A program made the translations under genes and the position numbers. 64,000 bases of DNA from Zantedeschia hybrid cultivar (lineage: Eukaryota > Streptophyta > Magnoliopsida > Alismatales > Araceae), in contig JARZZO010000016.1 of the NCBI GenBank assembly GCA_030544215.1, positions 54,079,501-54,143,500 on the forward strand. The letters run 5' to 3'. Within the stretch, counting starts at the first letter, position 1. Every line of letters begins with the position of its first letter. Below, piece by piece: positions 26,226 to 41,200 of this stretch. Below the pieces are notes generated by a model, which saw only the letters and a list, made by a program, of their open reading frames with translations, made no database searches and was not told the DNA's origin.

Positions 26226-29200
26226 ACATTTTCCACCCCATGATCAAAGAAGCTACATACCTAAAAAAGAAATAAATCAGTGGACTACAAAAGACTCAAC
26301 AAGAAAATGCATGCTACTGGTGCATTTTTTATTTCTTAATGTATGTACATGTTTCATATCTGCCAGTTCCCATGCACTTTCTCAGCTGCATTTCAATTGC
26401 CTTTCAAAGAGAAGTCCTTCAGAAGACACATCTCATGCATGAATGGCACCTTTATTATCACCAAATACACAAGCAAAATGACATAACACAAAAACAGTTT
26501 CATCTATACAGAACGGCCATCCTGAAACAGTTTACATAAACCATGATCAGATGCAGAGTGTGAAGTGTAAACTGATGCCACAGTTCAGAAAGATTCATCT
26601 AAAGCAAAAAGATCAGCAGACAATCATTCAAGACGTGGATGAAGTTTGCACATATGGATTCCAGCGAGCCAACCAGTTTATAGAAAACCAAGTGCATGTC
26701 TCATCTATGTATTAGTTCAGACCTCATAATGAAGACTTCTTGAGCAAATTCTTGTTGCATTTCTGCATTTAAACGTTCAGGCTTCAGTACCTTGATGGCT
26801 ACATCCTGACTACAATATACCCCTTTATAGCTGAAAAAGAATTCAATCATTTAAGAAACCAAGTCATACAATTGAAAGAAACAAAATGAATTCACTCCAC
26901 AGTTTAAGAACTTACAGGTCACCATAAGACCCTGATGCTATTTGCCTTTCAGCTTTCAATTGTCTGACATCAATTTCCCACACGTCACTCCCATCTGTAG
27001 GTATTTGGACACAGTCAAGTGCTGATTCCTCACCAATTTGTCCATGTTGTTCAATGAAAGGAAAGACTTGAAGAGATGCTGTTGGGACTTGCTTCTGCAA
27101 TGTAATAATATGTCATTAATCAAGCATGCTACACGAGTCACATAAAACTATGCAAAAGCAGTTCCTGCTCTGGAGAATGATGAGAACCATAAAAGCAGTT
27201 TACTATGTGTAATAACCCCATTGAACTAACAGCACTATCAAGACAGGAAAGTCAAATTGAAGAATACAGACTCCAAAGTATACAAATAAAAGAAAATGGA
27301 AGACAGACTTAAAAGGGTTTTATATATTGTCTAGGTTATTTTTTTTTTTTTACCTAATTTTTTATTGTTCTAAACAAAGTCGATAGTAAGTTAGACAGAC
27401 TCCAGCAAATCAGTTTCAGCTGTGAAAATAAACTGCATTTGAACGTGTCACCTATACCTCATGCTCCCGATAAGGTAAGAAAAGAAAATTTGTCATATTA
27501 TCACGAATTACTAGGTGGTGTCAGAAACCAGCCATCTAACACGTGTGCCACCATCACTAATGACTTTAGACAAAGCATTAACAGTGAAAACACCTTTGTT
27601 ACTCCAGACCCAACACCTTTTATCCTCAATCCTGCATTCAGATGAGTGTCCTGAATGCTTGCCAAAACTGCCACCAATTGATCAGCTTCCATCTCAGTCG
27701 GGTTTCTTCTCAACAAAATGGACCATGAAGAGCTTCTATGAGAGTAAAATTGAGCAACTGATTTACCCTTATCCTGAACAATTTGGTACAGCTGTCAATA
27801 CTGTAGTGCAAAGGGCACCTCAGAGCACCACGTACCTTCCAAAATCTGACCCAATTTCCTCTACCAACAGTGAATGTAATTGCTGGGTTAATTAGATCAG
27901 CCCTCCTGGCTATATTTCTCCATATAGGTGACATTGAAGCATATGCACCGGAGGGATAGACCATCAGGTTGCATTAGGGTAATATCTTTCCCTAATGATC
28001 CTGGCCCAGAGAGCATCCCAATCCTCCCCCAATCTCCACAGCCATTTGGTTAACAAGGCTGTATTGAAAAGGCCAACTTGGAGAAGCCCTACACCCCCTT
28101 GATCTTTCCATCTACAAACCTTCTGCCAAGCTACTAAATGTAAAGGCCTTTTGTCCCTCTTCCCTCCTCCCCAAAAGAAACAGCTCCTTTTTTATTCAAT
28201 TAACCTCTCTACTGTCCTTGGAAGATTAAGGATAGAGAGATGATAATTCGCCAAAGATGACAAAACAGTTTCAGATAAGGATCCATCTATCTCCTGCTGA
28301 TAGGAACCTGGCCTTCCACCCTTCTAATCTCTGGTCCAACCCCTTTAGTAATGCATCCCAATCCCTAACTCTGTTCTGAACATTTGTGAGGGGCAGGCCC
28401 AAATACTAGATTGGGAATTGAGTAATTCCACATGAGAAAATTCCAGCAATACTTTCCATCCTATCTTTATTCAGATTAATCCCAATCACTTCAGATTTTA
28501 TTGATAGACCAGTAACTGCTTCTGTCAAACTCAGTAGCTTTTTCATATTCTTCAACATTTCCTGATCTCCAGAGGAGAACAACAGTGTGTCATCTGCAAA
28601 CTGAAGGAGTGACAGCTGAAACCCCTGCCTTCCTACCACAAATCCATCCACTAACCTATGAAGAGCAGCTCTTTCCCACAGAGAGGTCATAATCTGGACT
28701 ACCATAATGAATGGTAGAGGTTAAGATATCACATGTGGAACAAGGATGTTGAATATTTTCGTAAATGGATTAGGGAGTATGGCATGGTGGATATGGATAT
28801 TCCTACTAGAAGATTCACTCGATCCAATCTTCATCAGAACAGTGTCGAATCCAGAATTGACAGAGTACTGGTCTCCATTAATTGGCTGAATTATCCCCCT
28901 CTCTCATCTTAAAGGCTTGAATAGGTCAGTTTCTGATCACATCCCAATTCTTTTGAGCACAAGGAGTGGTATGAAGAAACATAGATTATTCATATATAAG
29001 CTGGCATGGCATAATCATTAGGAATTTAAGGATCTGGTCACAAAGTGGTGGAATGAAATCCATGCAGCAGAATTTGCTTGTAAGACCTTTTCCAAGAAAT
29101 CAAAAGGGGTTAGATCTAGCATCAAGAAATGGTGTGTTCAGACTTTTGGAGAGGCCGCACATAGAAGGCAAACAGCTATTGCAGAAAATTGAAGAGATAG

Positions 29201-32200
29201 ATAACAAAGCTGACCTTAGTAGTCTGTCTGATGATGATTTCTTAAAGCTGAAGAGTTACAAGAAGTATAATGAGTGGTTGCTTAGAGAAGAAATAAAGTG
29301 GAAATAAAGGGCAAAGGAGCAGTGGTCGAGAGAGGGGGACAAGAATACATGATTTTTCCATGCAGTAGCAAGTACAAGAAAGAGATCTTTAAGGAGTGGA
29401 CATGTGAAGGTTGAAGATAACATTGTAGAGTCAAAGGAAGATGTCAGGGAAGTGCTTACATCATTTTATATAGAAGATAGAATCTGGAGACCACATGTAC
29501 AGGAAGGGGTTCTTCCCAAAATTGAGAGCTCCCAAGCTGATTGGCTTTGCTCACCTTTTTCATAAGAAGTCAATGAGGCAGTCTTTAGTATGAATGTCAA
29601 CAAGTCTTGAAGACCTGATGGGTTCTCATTAGGTTTCTACCAGTGTTTTTGGGGATACTATCAAGGAAGAACTTATGGAAGTAATCAAGGAATTTCAGAA
29701 CAGACCACATAGTACAAGAAGCTTTAATTCTACTTTCATAGTTCTTATTCCCAGAAAGGAAAGTGCTGAAACAGCGTAAGATTATAGGCCGATCAGTCTA
29801 TTAAATGGCTGTTACAGAATTATTACAAAATTGATGGTTAACAGATTGAAGAAGGTATTTAGTGGATGTCATTAGCAGGAACCATTCTGCTTTCAAGGAA
29901 GGGAGTTTTATTTTGGATAACTTCCTGGCTACTTATGAAGCTATCCATAATCAAAAAGTGTGCAACATAGAAGGTGTTCTGATTAAATTCGACTTTGAAA
30001 AAACGTACGACAGAGTCAACTGGCATTGTATCCATAGGACCCAAGCATGGGTTTTAACCAAAAAAGGACTGAGTGGGTTATGAGTTGCACTACTAAACCC
30101 CGGTTCTCTATTTCGTTCAACGGGGAATCATATGTTTATTTCAGTAGCTCAAGAGGTTTGAGATAAGGTCACCAAATTTCACAACTTTTATTTTTGATAC
30201 TGGGGCAGATCATGAGTTAATTATGGGATAGGGCAGTTGACCAAGGTTTAGCAGATGGTTTTAAAATTGGAAGGGATGACATGCAGCTTTGAGCTGTCCT
30301 ATTTACAATTTGTAGATGACACTTTACTCTTCTCTTCTGGCCAAGATGGTATGCTAAGTTATATTAAGAGATTGTTAATTCTTATAGAAGCCATTACAGG
30401 TCTGAAGATCAAATTTCAATAAATCTGTAGTGGTGAGCATTAATATGGATCAGGAAAGAGTGGTGGACAAGGCTGATATATTGAATTGCAAAGGGTCCCA
30501 ACTTCCAATTAAGTACATGGGCTTACCACTTACAAATAGTACATATAAGGTTAGCAGCTTGGATGAGCTAATCCATAAGTTTGAGCAGAAGTTAGACGGA
30601 TGGAAAGCAAGGATGTTAACAGATGGAGGCAGATGGATTCTTTCTAAGACTGTTCTTTCTTCTTTGGCTAGTTACCATCTTTCTATCCTTAGAATTCCCA
30701 GAACAGTGGAAAGAATTATTGAATCGATGAGAAGCTCATTTTTTGGGCAGGTGGAGAGAGGGATAGAAGAGGTCTTCACTTAGTGGCTTGGGATAAAGTG
30801 TGCAAAGGTAAAGATCAAGGGGGTGTTGGTTTGGTCAAATTGGAAGTCTTTAACAAAGCTTTACGTGCCAAATGGTTGTGGAGGATGGGTGAAGAGAACA
30901 ATGCTATATGAGTGAATGTCATTAAACTAAACTATTGTTCTAATGCCTTGGGAGTGGACTCTCCAGCCTTCCAGAACTTACAATGTGTCACCTATTTGGA
31001 GGAATATAGCTAAGTTAGAGGAAGTCATAACTTCGAGAGTCTGCTTTTGTGTTGGAATGGGAGATGTATCAGATTTTGGGAAGACAGATGGTGTAAAGAT
31101 TTGCCATTCTCTATGAACGTATATCGAATTGTGAGGATAAGGGGAAGACTATAGCTCAGTTTTATACAGATGAAGATGCATTTCACTGGAACATCAAAGC
31201 TCAGAAGCCCCCTACAGAATCAGAATTGGATGAGTTGGTAGCTGTTTTGAGAACCATCAATGGGGTTAACCTGAGCGAGAATCAGGAGGATAGTAGGAAA
31301 TGGATTTGGAACTACAAAGGTATTTTTTTCTGTCAATACCCTCACAAAGCTGGTACATGGAGGCTTGAGAGTGTAGTGGAAAGGTAGTGTTTGGGATAAT
31401 AAATTAGCAAATAAGATTAACTTATTTTCGTGGAAAGTGGCACTAAGAAGGCTCCCAACGTGCGACAGACTTGAACACATTTTTCATATTCAGAATCCCA
31501 AGTGTATTTTCTGTGGACTGATTGATGAAACATTGATCATCTTTTCTGTCAATGTGGTATCATCAATGTGCAGTGGACTTCTTTGCGCCGAACACTCCAT
31601 GTTCAATGGGAAGAACCTCAGAATGTGTCATCCCACTTGCAGTGGTGGTCTATCTTTCTCTATTTTCCCTGAATAAAATGGAGGTTTTTTGTGGTGTTCC
31701 TGTGCGATGTGGGGTTCCATTCCATAAGTCTTAGAGATTGAGGTGTACTTTTTCTCTTTGGGTATTGCTGTACTTTATTTGCTCTGCTCTTTTTAATGAA
31801 ATGTGAGTTTTGTAACCTTCCAACAAAAAAAGGACAGGCTTCTTGCTCTTCCCCGACCATAGTGCCTTGGAGGGGATTTCAACAATGTAACCTCCCCTCG
31901 AGAGATCCACAGGTGGACATGAAGGTGAAGCTATGGAGAACTTCAAGGATTTTATTGATGCAACAGGTTTGATTGATATTCCTACCTCAAAAACACTCTT
32001 CTCGTGGTCCAATTTCAAGGACTCCCATCCATGTGCAGGTTGGACCACTTCTTGGTATCAGTAGAATGGGAGGCTTTATACACACATATTGAGGCTGTGT
32101 CTTGTTAGAACTCAGGCTGATCACGAACCAGTGTTGCTGAAGACAAGTAGATTGGAGAGGTTTGGGGTCAAGGAAGAGGGCTTTAGCAAACTAGTCTCTG

Positions 32201-35200
32201 ATTCCTGGAACGAGGAAAATGGGGACTTCAGCAATGGCTAGGCTTGTTTTGAAGCAGAAAAAACTGAAACAGAGGCTGTACACTTGAGGTCTGCAAAGGC
32301 AACTGCATGACAAACATGCCAAAGGGCACATCCTTGAGCAGGTGGAGGACATTGATCTCATGGAAGAAACAGGATCCATCTCCGATGAGGAGAACAGGAG
32401 AAAGAAACTGAAGGCTGATTCTGATGACATTTTGCTCAAAGAGGAAATATACAAGCACCAGAGACCTAGGGACAAATGGCTTAAGGAAGGTGACTATAAC
32501 ACAACTTATTTTCATAGGGGTGGCTTCCAACCGAAAAAGGAGGAATCTCGTCAACTCCCTTCAGCTTGGTGACAGGCTCCTCTCCAATGAGGATGATATC
32601 AAAAATCATAATCTGGAGTTCTATTCTCATCTCTTTTCAGAAGAAGATTTTCCTGGGCCAGACTTTCTTCCTAACTTATTTCCCTCTCTTCAGTAGACTG
32701 ATAGGGCTGTTTTGACATGCCTACATACTTTAGAAGAGCTGAATCAATCTGTTTTTGATCTCCCAGGGGATAAAGTGCTAGGCCCAGATGCAGATGGTCT
32801 TCTTGTCTTTTTATATCAACTTCTGTGGGATCTTATTCATGCTGACCTCCTTGAGGCTGCTCTGGATTCCAAAGGGGTGATGCCCACCTCAGAGGTCTGA
32901 ATAAGACATTTCTTGTCTTGATCCCTAAATCCGCAGATGAGAGACAACTCCAAGACTTTAGGCCTATTAGTCTACTTAATGGGGCCTATCGGGTTATTTC
33001 AAAAATGTTAGCTTCCGGATTGAGAAACATTATTCACAAGCTTGTCAGCAGCAACCAAGTGGCTTTCTTAAAGGGAGGCAAATCCCAGGATGGTTTCTTG
33101 ATTGGCCATGAATGTATCAATGCTATGAAATCTCGCAAAATGCCAAGTTTGGTTCTCAAAATCAACTTTAACAAGGTTTATGATAGAGTTAATTGGAAAT
33201 GCTTGCTCAATGTTAGGTCACTCGCAGGTTTTGGTGGTAGGTGGATTAGGTGGATAAGGGAGTGCCCCTCCTCTGCTACGTTTGATGTATTGCTTAATGG
33301 GCAGCCCACTCTCAGTTCTTCTTCAGTAGGAGAGGCTTGCGGCAAGGAGACCCCATTTCATCACCCCTTTTTGTTCTCATCTCACAATTCAACAGTAGAA
33401 TGTGGGACAGAGCCCAAAATGCTGGTCTCCTATCAAGTTTCTCCGCTTGCATTGATGGCACTAAGATTTTGCACTCCCAGTATGCAGACAAAACCATTCT
33501 CTTCATCTCAAGGGTAGAGGAGCAGCTTTATGTGGTGCACCTACTTCTGGTTATTCTGGAGGCAATAATGGGGTTCAAGGTCAACATGCACAAATCCCAT
33601 GTAGTAGGGGTCTGGTTGGAGGACACTGTGGTTGCCAGAGCTACAAGGATCTTAGGTTGTAAATAGGAAACCTTTCTAATCTCCTACTTGGGCCTTCCTC
33701 TTTCACAGGGAGCCATTCATTCTAAAGATTGGGACCCTGTCATCCACAGAATGGAGAACAAACTAGTAGGGTGGCAAGACAAATTGCTTTCATACAGAGG
33801 TTGATTGGTCCCTTGCAAAGCAGTTCACTCTTGCATTCCCATTTATTTCCTCTCCATCCTTCGCATCCCTAAGGGGGTTGCCAAGAAGTTGGACTCTATC
33901 CAAGGTAGATTCCATAGGCATGATAGCTGTGACTTTGGCATGACATTAGCTGGGGCAGGGTTTGCAAAAGTAAAGAGGAAGGAGGTTTGAGAATAAAAAA
34001 TATTTGGGATTTTAATCTGCATTGCTAAGTAGATGGTTATGGAAACTGGGTAGTTAGGAAGGGAATCTGTGGCAGGAAGTGATCAGTCTTCCTCTCTTTT
34101 TTTTGAGATGGGATGGTACCCACGGGAAACCCAGCAAGGCCTTGGGGCAGCTCTTGGACCAGACACCCAAGTATACCGGACTGAGCCAGTAGAGGCTGGG
34201 GGCAGCTCTCGGTCCAGCCAAGTATACCAGGTAAACCACCTAGCGCACGAGGGGGGACAGCATGCTTGGTTACTACTCCAGGGAAGCCCAGGGCTTCAAC
34301 CCGCAACCTATAGGAATTTAACCCGCCGAATGCTGGGCCTTAACACTACGCTATTCACCACCCCCCCCCCCCCCATCATCCAGAAGTATTATAAGAATTC
34401 TAGAACCTGGGATTTATTCCCACCAGGCGATAGACATCATCCAGGCTGGTACTTAGCTTCAAATTGGAGATGGGCAGAGAATTTACTTCTGGTTGGACAG
34501 GTGGTGGAGACCTAGACCACTTGTGGATCTTTTCCCTCGTCTCTTTACCGTAGCCACTGTCACCTCTGGCGTCTGTTTTTCATGCTGATGCTCCTTCTGC
34601 TACATGGACTCCCATTTTTAGGAGAAACTTGAGGGAACTTGAGATTGATCAGTTAGACAATCTCCTCCTCCTTATCCAAGAAAAGTTTCTTCACTCCTCT
34701 AGGCCAGACAAATGGATACGGAACTGGGAAATCCACCTATAAGATGACAGCAGAACTGGACATCCCTGCACAGATTTGTGTGGAAACCAGGCATACCTTT
34801 GAAGATCAAATTTTTTACTATGGAGAATCTCCCATCAAAGGCAGTCTACCTGTGATCGTATTGTCTCCTTCCTGTCGGACATTGCTACTTCTTGCTCCCT
34901 TTGTTCCTCTGAATTACAGAACCTTGACCATCATTTAGTCCACTGCTACTTTTCACTGTCAGTCTGGCTATTCATTTTCTCCAATCTGGACTTGTCATGG
35001 CATTCACCCCAAGGTGTTGCTGACCTCTTTGCTGGGTGGCATAGGTCTTGGGCTTCATCCAGGCACAAGTAATTGTGGTGGATGATCTTGCATGGTATAG
35101 TTTGGAGCAAAAGGAACCTGCGTATTTTCCAAAACAAGAGTCAATCGGCAACACAAGTGGTGTCTTTCATTGTGGAGCATCTTCAAGAATGCGCGAATGC

Positions 35201-38200
35201 TGCAAACCTCTGTTGCCAACCTCTTTCTGCCCTCTGAGGGCCTTCTCAGCCCTGTGTAGTCCTTTTCATTTTGTCCTTTTTCGGTAAAGTGAGAGACAGC
35301 AGGCACTGTTACAAAGAGAGATACTTTTGCTTTTTTCATTCCTTGAGGAGGATAAATTTTGTCTGTTGGTGTCAGTCCTCTACACACTTGTATATCTCCT
35401 GTTTTCTTCTTTATATATGAATTTGTGGTACTACTACTATCCACTTTCAAATAAAAAGGAAAATGTTTTGTCACTGGCCAATGGACAACAAATAGTATAT
35501 GCCTAGTAGGATAATGCACAGGTGTAAAAGTGGAATAAGAGATGACATAGATGCCAGTCCTATGGGCATGGCATGCAATCTTGCAAAATCTTGCAAGATT
35601 TAAGTCTTGATGGTGTTGTGAGAAACAGATCCACCAAGATTTGGGGGAGGGACGGGTGTGTTGTTTGTCATCCAAGCCTTGGGCCAACCCCAGAGTGATG
35701 GGAAAAGGCTTCGTGATCGTTAAGGTTATAATAGCAATAGATGTTGCATCAATGACAAAATTCATCCATTTCCCTCAGCCATAAGATCCAACAAATTGCA
35801 TGCAGCCACAGATGTAGTCTCCACATGCCTTCTACAAAATATGAAATAACAATCGCATTTCCAATACCATATGATACAGAGGGCATAAATCATCAGCTTA
35901 TCTCCACTGTCCTTATCCTCACCACAAACACAATAATCTTGAGGGTGAGCACTGAGAATCTTAGTCAGAAGATAATTTGTTCTGGAAATGTTAATGATTC
36001 TTCTAGTATAAAGAGGCTATATAAAGGAAACCTATACATCTTTGCTCTTGGAGAAGCTGATGGTTTCCCCTTTTACAACATTATATGTTTACTTAGAAAA
36101 CCCAATTCCCTTCCCATAAAGCAGTATCATCTTTCTTCAGGCAAGAGAGGAACAGAATTTAGCAGACGGAGGTCTGAAGGATCAGAAATCTGCAATCCTT
36201 GATATTTCCCCTGAACATGAGACACCATGTCATGTTGATTCCATACAACATTGTCTCTTTTCCTTAAAGTGAATCCCTTTTACTTTAAAATTAGTGAGAA
36301 AACCCAATTCTTAAAAGTGACAGAAACCACATTAACTAATACAATTTTGACTTAATTATATAATAATCATAACTATATAATGTAAATTAATAACTCCATG
36401 CCAAAACACCATCACTGTTTTACTTTCCAAAGTTTGAGGCACTGTTAAAAGTGGTTATTTACTAACTTCTTTATGGACGGCTTGGACTTTTGTAAAATTG
36501 AAAATTTCCCCTTGAATGATTTCATCCATTTCTTTCAGCCATAAGATCCGAAAAATTTCATGCAGCCCCAGATGTAGTCTCCGCATGCCTTCCACAAAAT
36601 ATGAAATAACAATCACATTTCCAATACCATACACAGGCCATAAATCATCAGCGTATCTCCACTGTCCTTATCCTAACCACAAATGCATTAATTCATGGAG
36701 GTGAGCCTGAGAATCTTAGTCATCAGATAATTTGTTTCCAAAAATGTCAATGATTCTTTTAGCATAAATAGGTTACATAAAATCCCTGAGCTTCAAAGGA
36801 TATTAACCTATACACATTTTCTCTTGGGGAAGATGATGTTTTTCCCTTTTACAATAGTACATGTTAGTTTATTTGGAAACCTCCAATGACCTTCCAATAA
36901 AGCAGTATCATCTTTCTTCAGGCAAGAGAGAGAGAGAAACGGAATTTAGAAGATGGAAGTCTGAGGAATCAGAAATCTGCAATCCCTGAGATTTCCTCTG
37001 AACATAAGGCAACATGTCATGTTGATTCCATACAACATGGTCTATCAATCCATTTCACTTTAAAAATATTTACTGAGATTATCCGATTCTTAATACAATT
37101 TTGACTTAATTATGTAATCATAACTATATAATATAAATTAATAGCATCACGCTAAAATGCCATGACTGTTTATCTTTCCAAAAGACGATGCACTGTAAAA
37201 GTGGTTATTTCCAAACTCGTTTATGGACAACTTGGATTTTTTGTCAAATTGAGATATTTACCCCTGAACAATTTCATCCCTGATTATTGCTCAATTAAGT
37301 GGAACGTAGAATACATTGATGGAGCATATTGTCAGCTAGTTTTGCCTGTCCAATATAGGCAAGAGACAACCGCTGTCAAAACTAGAACTTGAAGCACAAA
37401 TAGAAGTGAAGAGAGCAAGATAGGTGATGTGGGCAGACATGATTGGATTTTTTTTTTAAAGGAACTTTGGCATATGGCTAGAAAAAGGTTAAGGTTTTTC
37501 AATTCAAATCCAACATAGAGTTTGGTGTAGTGTTTTGTAATACCTCTGTTACTTTTTCTTTTGTTCTCTATTACTCATCATTTGCACCACCCAAAACCCA
37601 GATGGCTTTGCCATTCGTGTTTTATCTCCTTTGTGTCAATTACTTTCTTCTGCCACTGAATGCTAGGAAAAGTACATTTTTCACAAACTGTACGTTTTTT
37701 ACAAACTAGACAAGTCACATGACCGGGATATAATCTTCATGTACAGCTTTGCTTTTCGGACTTAAGTTGAAAAGCAATTGCAATGGCAGCATCCCAACAA
37801 AGATAATATAACAGCGACTATAACAGGACATCGCTTATTATAAGGACCACACAAGGGAACAAAAAGGCCGGATCGCACAACAGGAATATGAACTCAATGA
37901 GCTGTCAAGAAATAAGAAAGTCTTTTCTCTAGGGCATTATATGAGTGCTAAATTTAGCATTACGGACAAATAGGAAATGTGAACAAAAAGTATTACCTCA
38001 ATCTTTTGAATCTCTTTTTGTATTGCATGTTTAAGTCGCTCAGTTTCCTGGAAGTATTTTGGCAAACAAACAAATTGTAAATAACATTTGGATTGACACA
38101 TCATAAATGTAAACTGCTAAAAGACAACACACTCTGGTTCTCAGAGCACACAAATACAGATTTCCACAAAAGTGAAAGTGGAAAAATATTGTAGCTTTCA

Positions 38201-41200
38201 AGTTTCAAGAAACATCAGAAAAGAAATACAGAAAACTGAAAATATGAGTGAACAATAAAAGAAGCTTTATACTGCAGCTGTTACAATAACTCAGAAATAA
38301 GCCTTTCAGTATAGACTTATAAATTCATGTTGAAATTGTATTGAAATTTATACCTAAGGCTGCCTTGGGAAGCCCCTAAAAAGGTAAAAAAGGGTGAGAG
38401 CATACACATTGGCATAATTAAGGGAGCACCCTTTCAACTGAAATAATGTCGACCACAGATAAACAAAGTTTTGCTTTGTCACCATCATGAGAAGCAACTC
38501 TGGAGAGGACATACGATATTAGTTGACTAAAATTAATAAGAGCTTTGCACACACAGGTGCATGATCACAAACCTAAAACACAGCATCCTATGCATGTCGT
38601 CCCCTTTGATATCACACAATTCAGAAGAACATCCATCACTGCTGAAATATTTTCCGTTTAACACCCCCCTCCCACCCCATCCAGTTTCCACTGGTTGGAC
38701 TCATCGTACATTGCTTGGAGTCCTTACATTAGACACAGCATGACAGTATCCTGCTCTACTTTTTGCAAGGGGAACTGATCCCTCTGACTGACTCTCCTTA
38801 TTCTGATTTTCCTAATTGCTAATCCAATTCTGACAATTGCAACCTAATCCTTATTCTATATGCATACAGACCTAAGACCTATTGGAGCCTACATATATTA
38901 GCTACCAACTTCTACGTGTAACATTTGTTTTTTAATGTTCCAATGCAGAGTTCCTCTAGATTTGTTTCTCCTTCATGGAGAGTTTAAGATATAGGAAGTA
39001 TGCAGTTAAGTATTGGTCAAGAATTCTGCTAAAACTTGAAATTGAAATCAGAACTGGGCCCGAGTATGTGGCACGTATATACATACATAGAGAGAGAGAG
39101 AGAGAGAGAATGCAAGAAACAGAGGTGGAGCAGGATGCGGCAAGCTAGAGCAATATGAGGAAGAGCAAGAAGTGTTCTGAAGAAACATGAGGAGGAAGGC
39201 ATGATTCAGGACGCAGGTGGAGCGGGAAGCAGCAAGCTGAATCCCCTCATGTTATGTTTATGGCACTATGTCAATTACAAGGAGATTAGTTCTCTGCAAA
39301 ACCTGCAAGAAACAGATTTACCCCAATCCATTATCCAATTGATAGCTCTTTTCGGAATATCAGATGCACTATTGAAGTCTTTGCTGAACCTTCTATTACT
39401 CCTCGTGGTCCATACTGCCCGCAGATAGCTAGAAGAAACAAGAACCAAACTTCCCAAAGGTGGATCAACCGGGTTATGAGTTGTGTTACCTCTGCTAGGT
39501 TTTCTATTCTAATCAATGGGGAATCTAGTGGTTACTTTGCTAGGTCTAGAAGTTTAAGACAGGGAGACCCTATCTCTCCTCTCATCTTCATCATGGTCAG
39601 CCAGGTTCTGAGCTCACTTTGGGATCAAGCTACTTCAAAAGGGCTGGTTGATGGTTTCCTTATGAGCAGAAATGGTATTCAGTTATCCCATCTTCAATTT
39701 GCAGATGATACATTGATTTTCTCATCCACTAAAGAGATTAAGCTTACAAATATCAAGAAACCCCTGTTGTTGGTTGAGGCTGTCACCGGATTATCTATTA
39801 ACTTTGATAAATCTGAAATTGTTGGCATCAACACTGGGACAGACAGAAGCAAACAGATTGCTGCTGAATTGGAATGTAAACAGTCCCAATTTCCCATTAA
39901 GTATCATGGCCTCCCACTTTCCAATGTCAGCAGCAAAGTTAGGGAATGGGACCCTCTAATCAAAAAGTTTGCACAAGCATTGGAAGGTTGGAAAGCAAAG
40001 TTTCTATCTGCTGGAGGTAAATGGATCCTTTCCAAAACTATCCTATCTTTCTTCAGCACTTATCATCTCTCCATTCTCTCAATTCCTAAAACAGTGGAAA
40101 GAATTATTGAAAGCATAAGGAGCTCCTTTTTTTTGGGAGAAGGGAAGAGGGAGAATGGAGGATTTCATCTTGTTGCTTGGGATAGAGTCTATACTAGCAA
40201 AGCACAGGGAGGTGTCGGCCTGACCAACATTAGGGTCTTCAATATAGCCTTGCTTGCTAAGTGGCTATAGAGAATGGGTGAAAATGACAATGCTCTATGG
40301 GTCAACATTATGAAAAATAAATACTATCCACAAGCATCCAAATGGACTATTCAACCCTCTTCTCAATCATCAATATCACCCATATGGAGGAAAATCAACA
40401 AGCTTGTACATCTTGTCAACACAGCCACCATTTTCACTGTGGGAGATGGGAACTGGATCAGATTTTGGGAGGACAGATGGTGCACGGACAGTCCACTTGC
40501 AGTCAAATTTCAGCACATATATAGTATTGCAGAGGATAAAAGAAAGACAATTAATTTCATCTATTCACCAGAGGAAAGCAGTCACTGGAATATCAGTCTT
40601 AGAAGGGGGCATGTAGGTATTGAAATGGATCATCTTTTACTTGTTCTCAGCTATATACATCAGTTTTTACCCACTAATCTGCAGAAGGACTCTAGAATTT
40701 GGGCTTGGAATTGTAAAGGGAGATTTTCTGTCAATGCTCTCACCAAAATACTTAGTGACAGAGGATTGATAGTCCATTGGCATCAGTTTGTATAGTCTAC
40801 CATTCTTCCTACCAAAATTAGGGTCTTCCTTTGGAAGATGGCACTGGGCAGACTTTCAACTATGAATAGACTGAAATTCATTCTCCATGTCAAAATTTCT
40901 TATTGTGTTTTCTGTGGAATCCTGAAGGAGAATGTTGAGCATCTGTTTATGCATTGTGGGGTCATTAATGTTTTATGGAAATCCATTGGACTGTTACTCT
41001 CTTTTCAATGGATGGACTACCAGGATTTACCAAGCCTTCTTCAAGAGTAGAATGGGATTTGTCCAATTCTATCCGAGTACAATATCTGGTCTATGGTCTT
41101 GCCAGCCATGCTTTGATCTATCTAGTTTGAAAGAAATTCTAGAATTTTCTGTCAAACATTCAACCGGATAGATCACATCTTGGCTAGAGCTGTCATGTGG

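Noticed and set aside
27340..31831. Twin-priming interpretation for the inverted LINE pair
   Set aside because: Both halves contain overlapping RT sequence, so one inverted element cannot explain them; two insertions are simpler.
35055..35765. 236-codon open frame on the minus strand
   Set aside because: It spans the 3' end of LINE C and unrelated intron sequence, has no recognisable domain and no support from composition or splice context.
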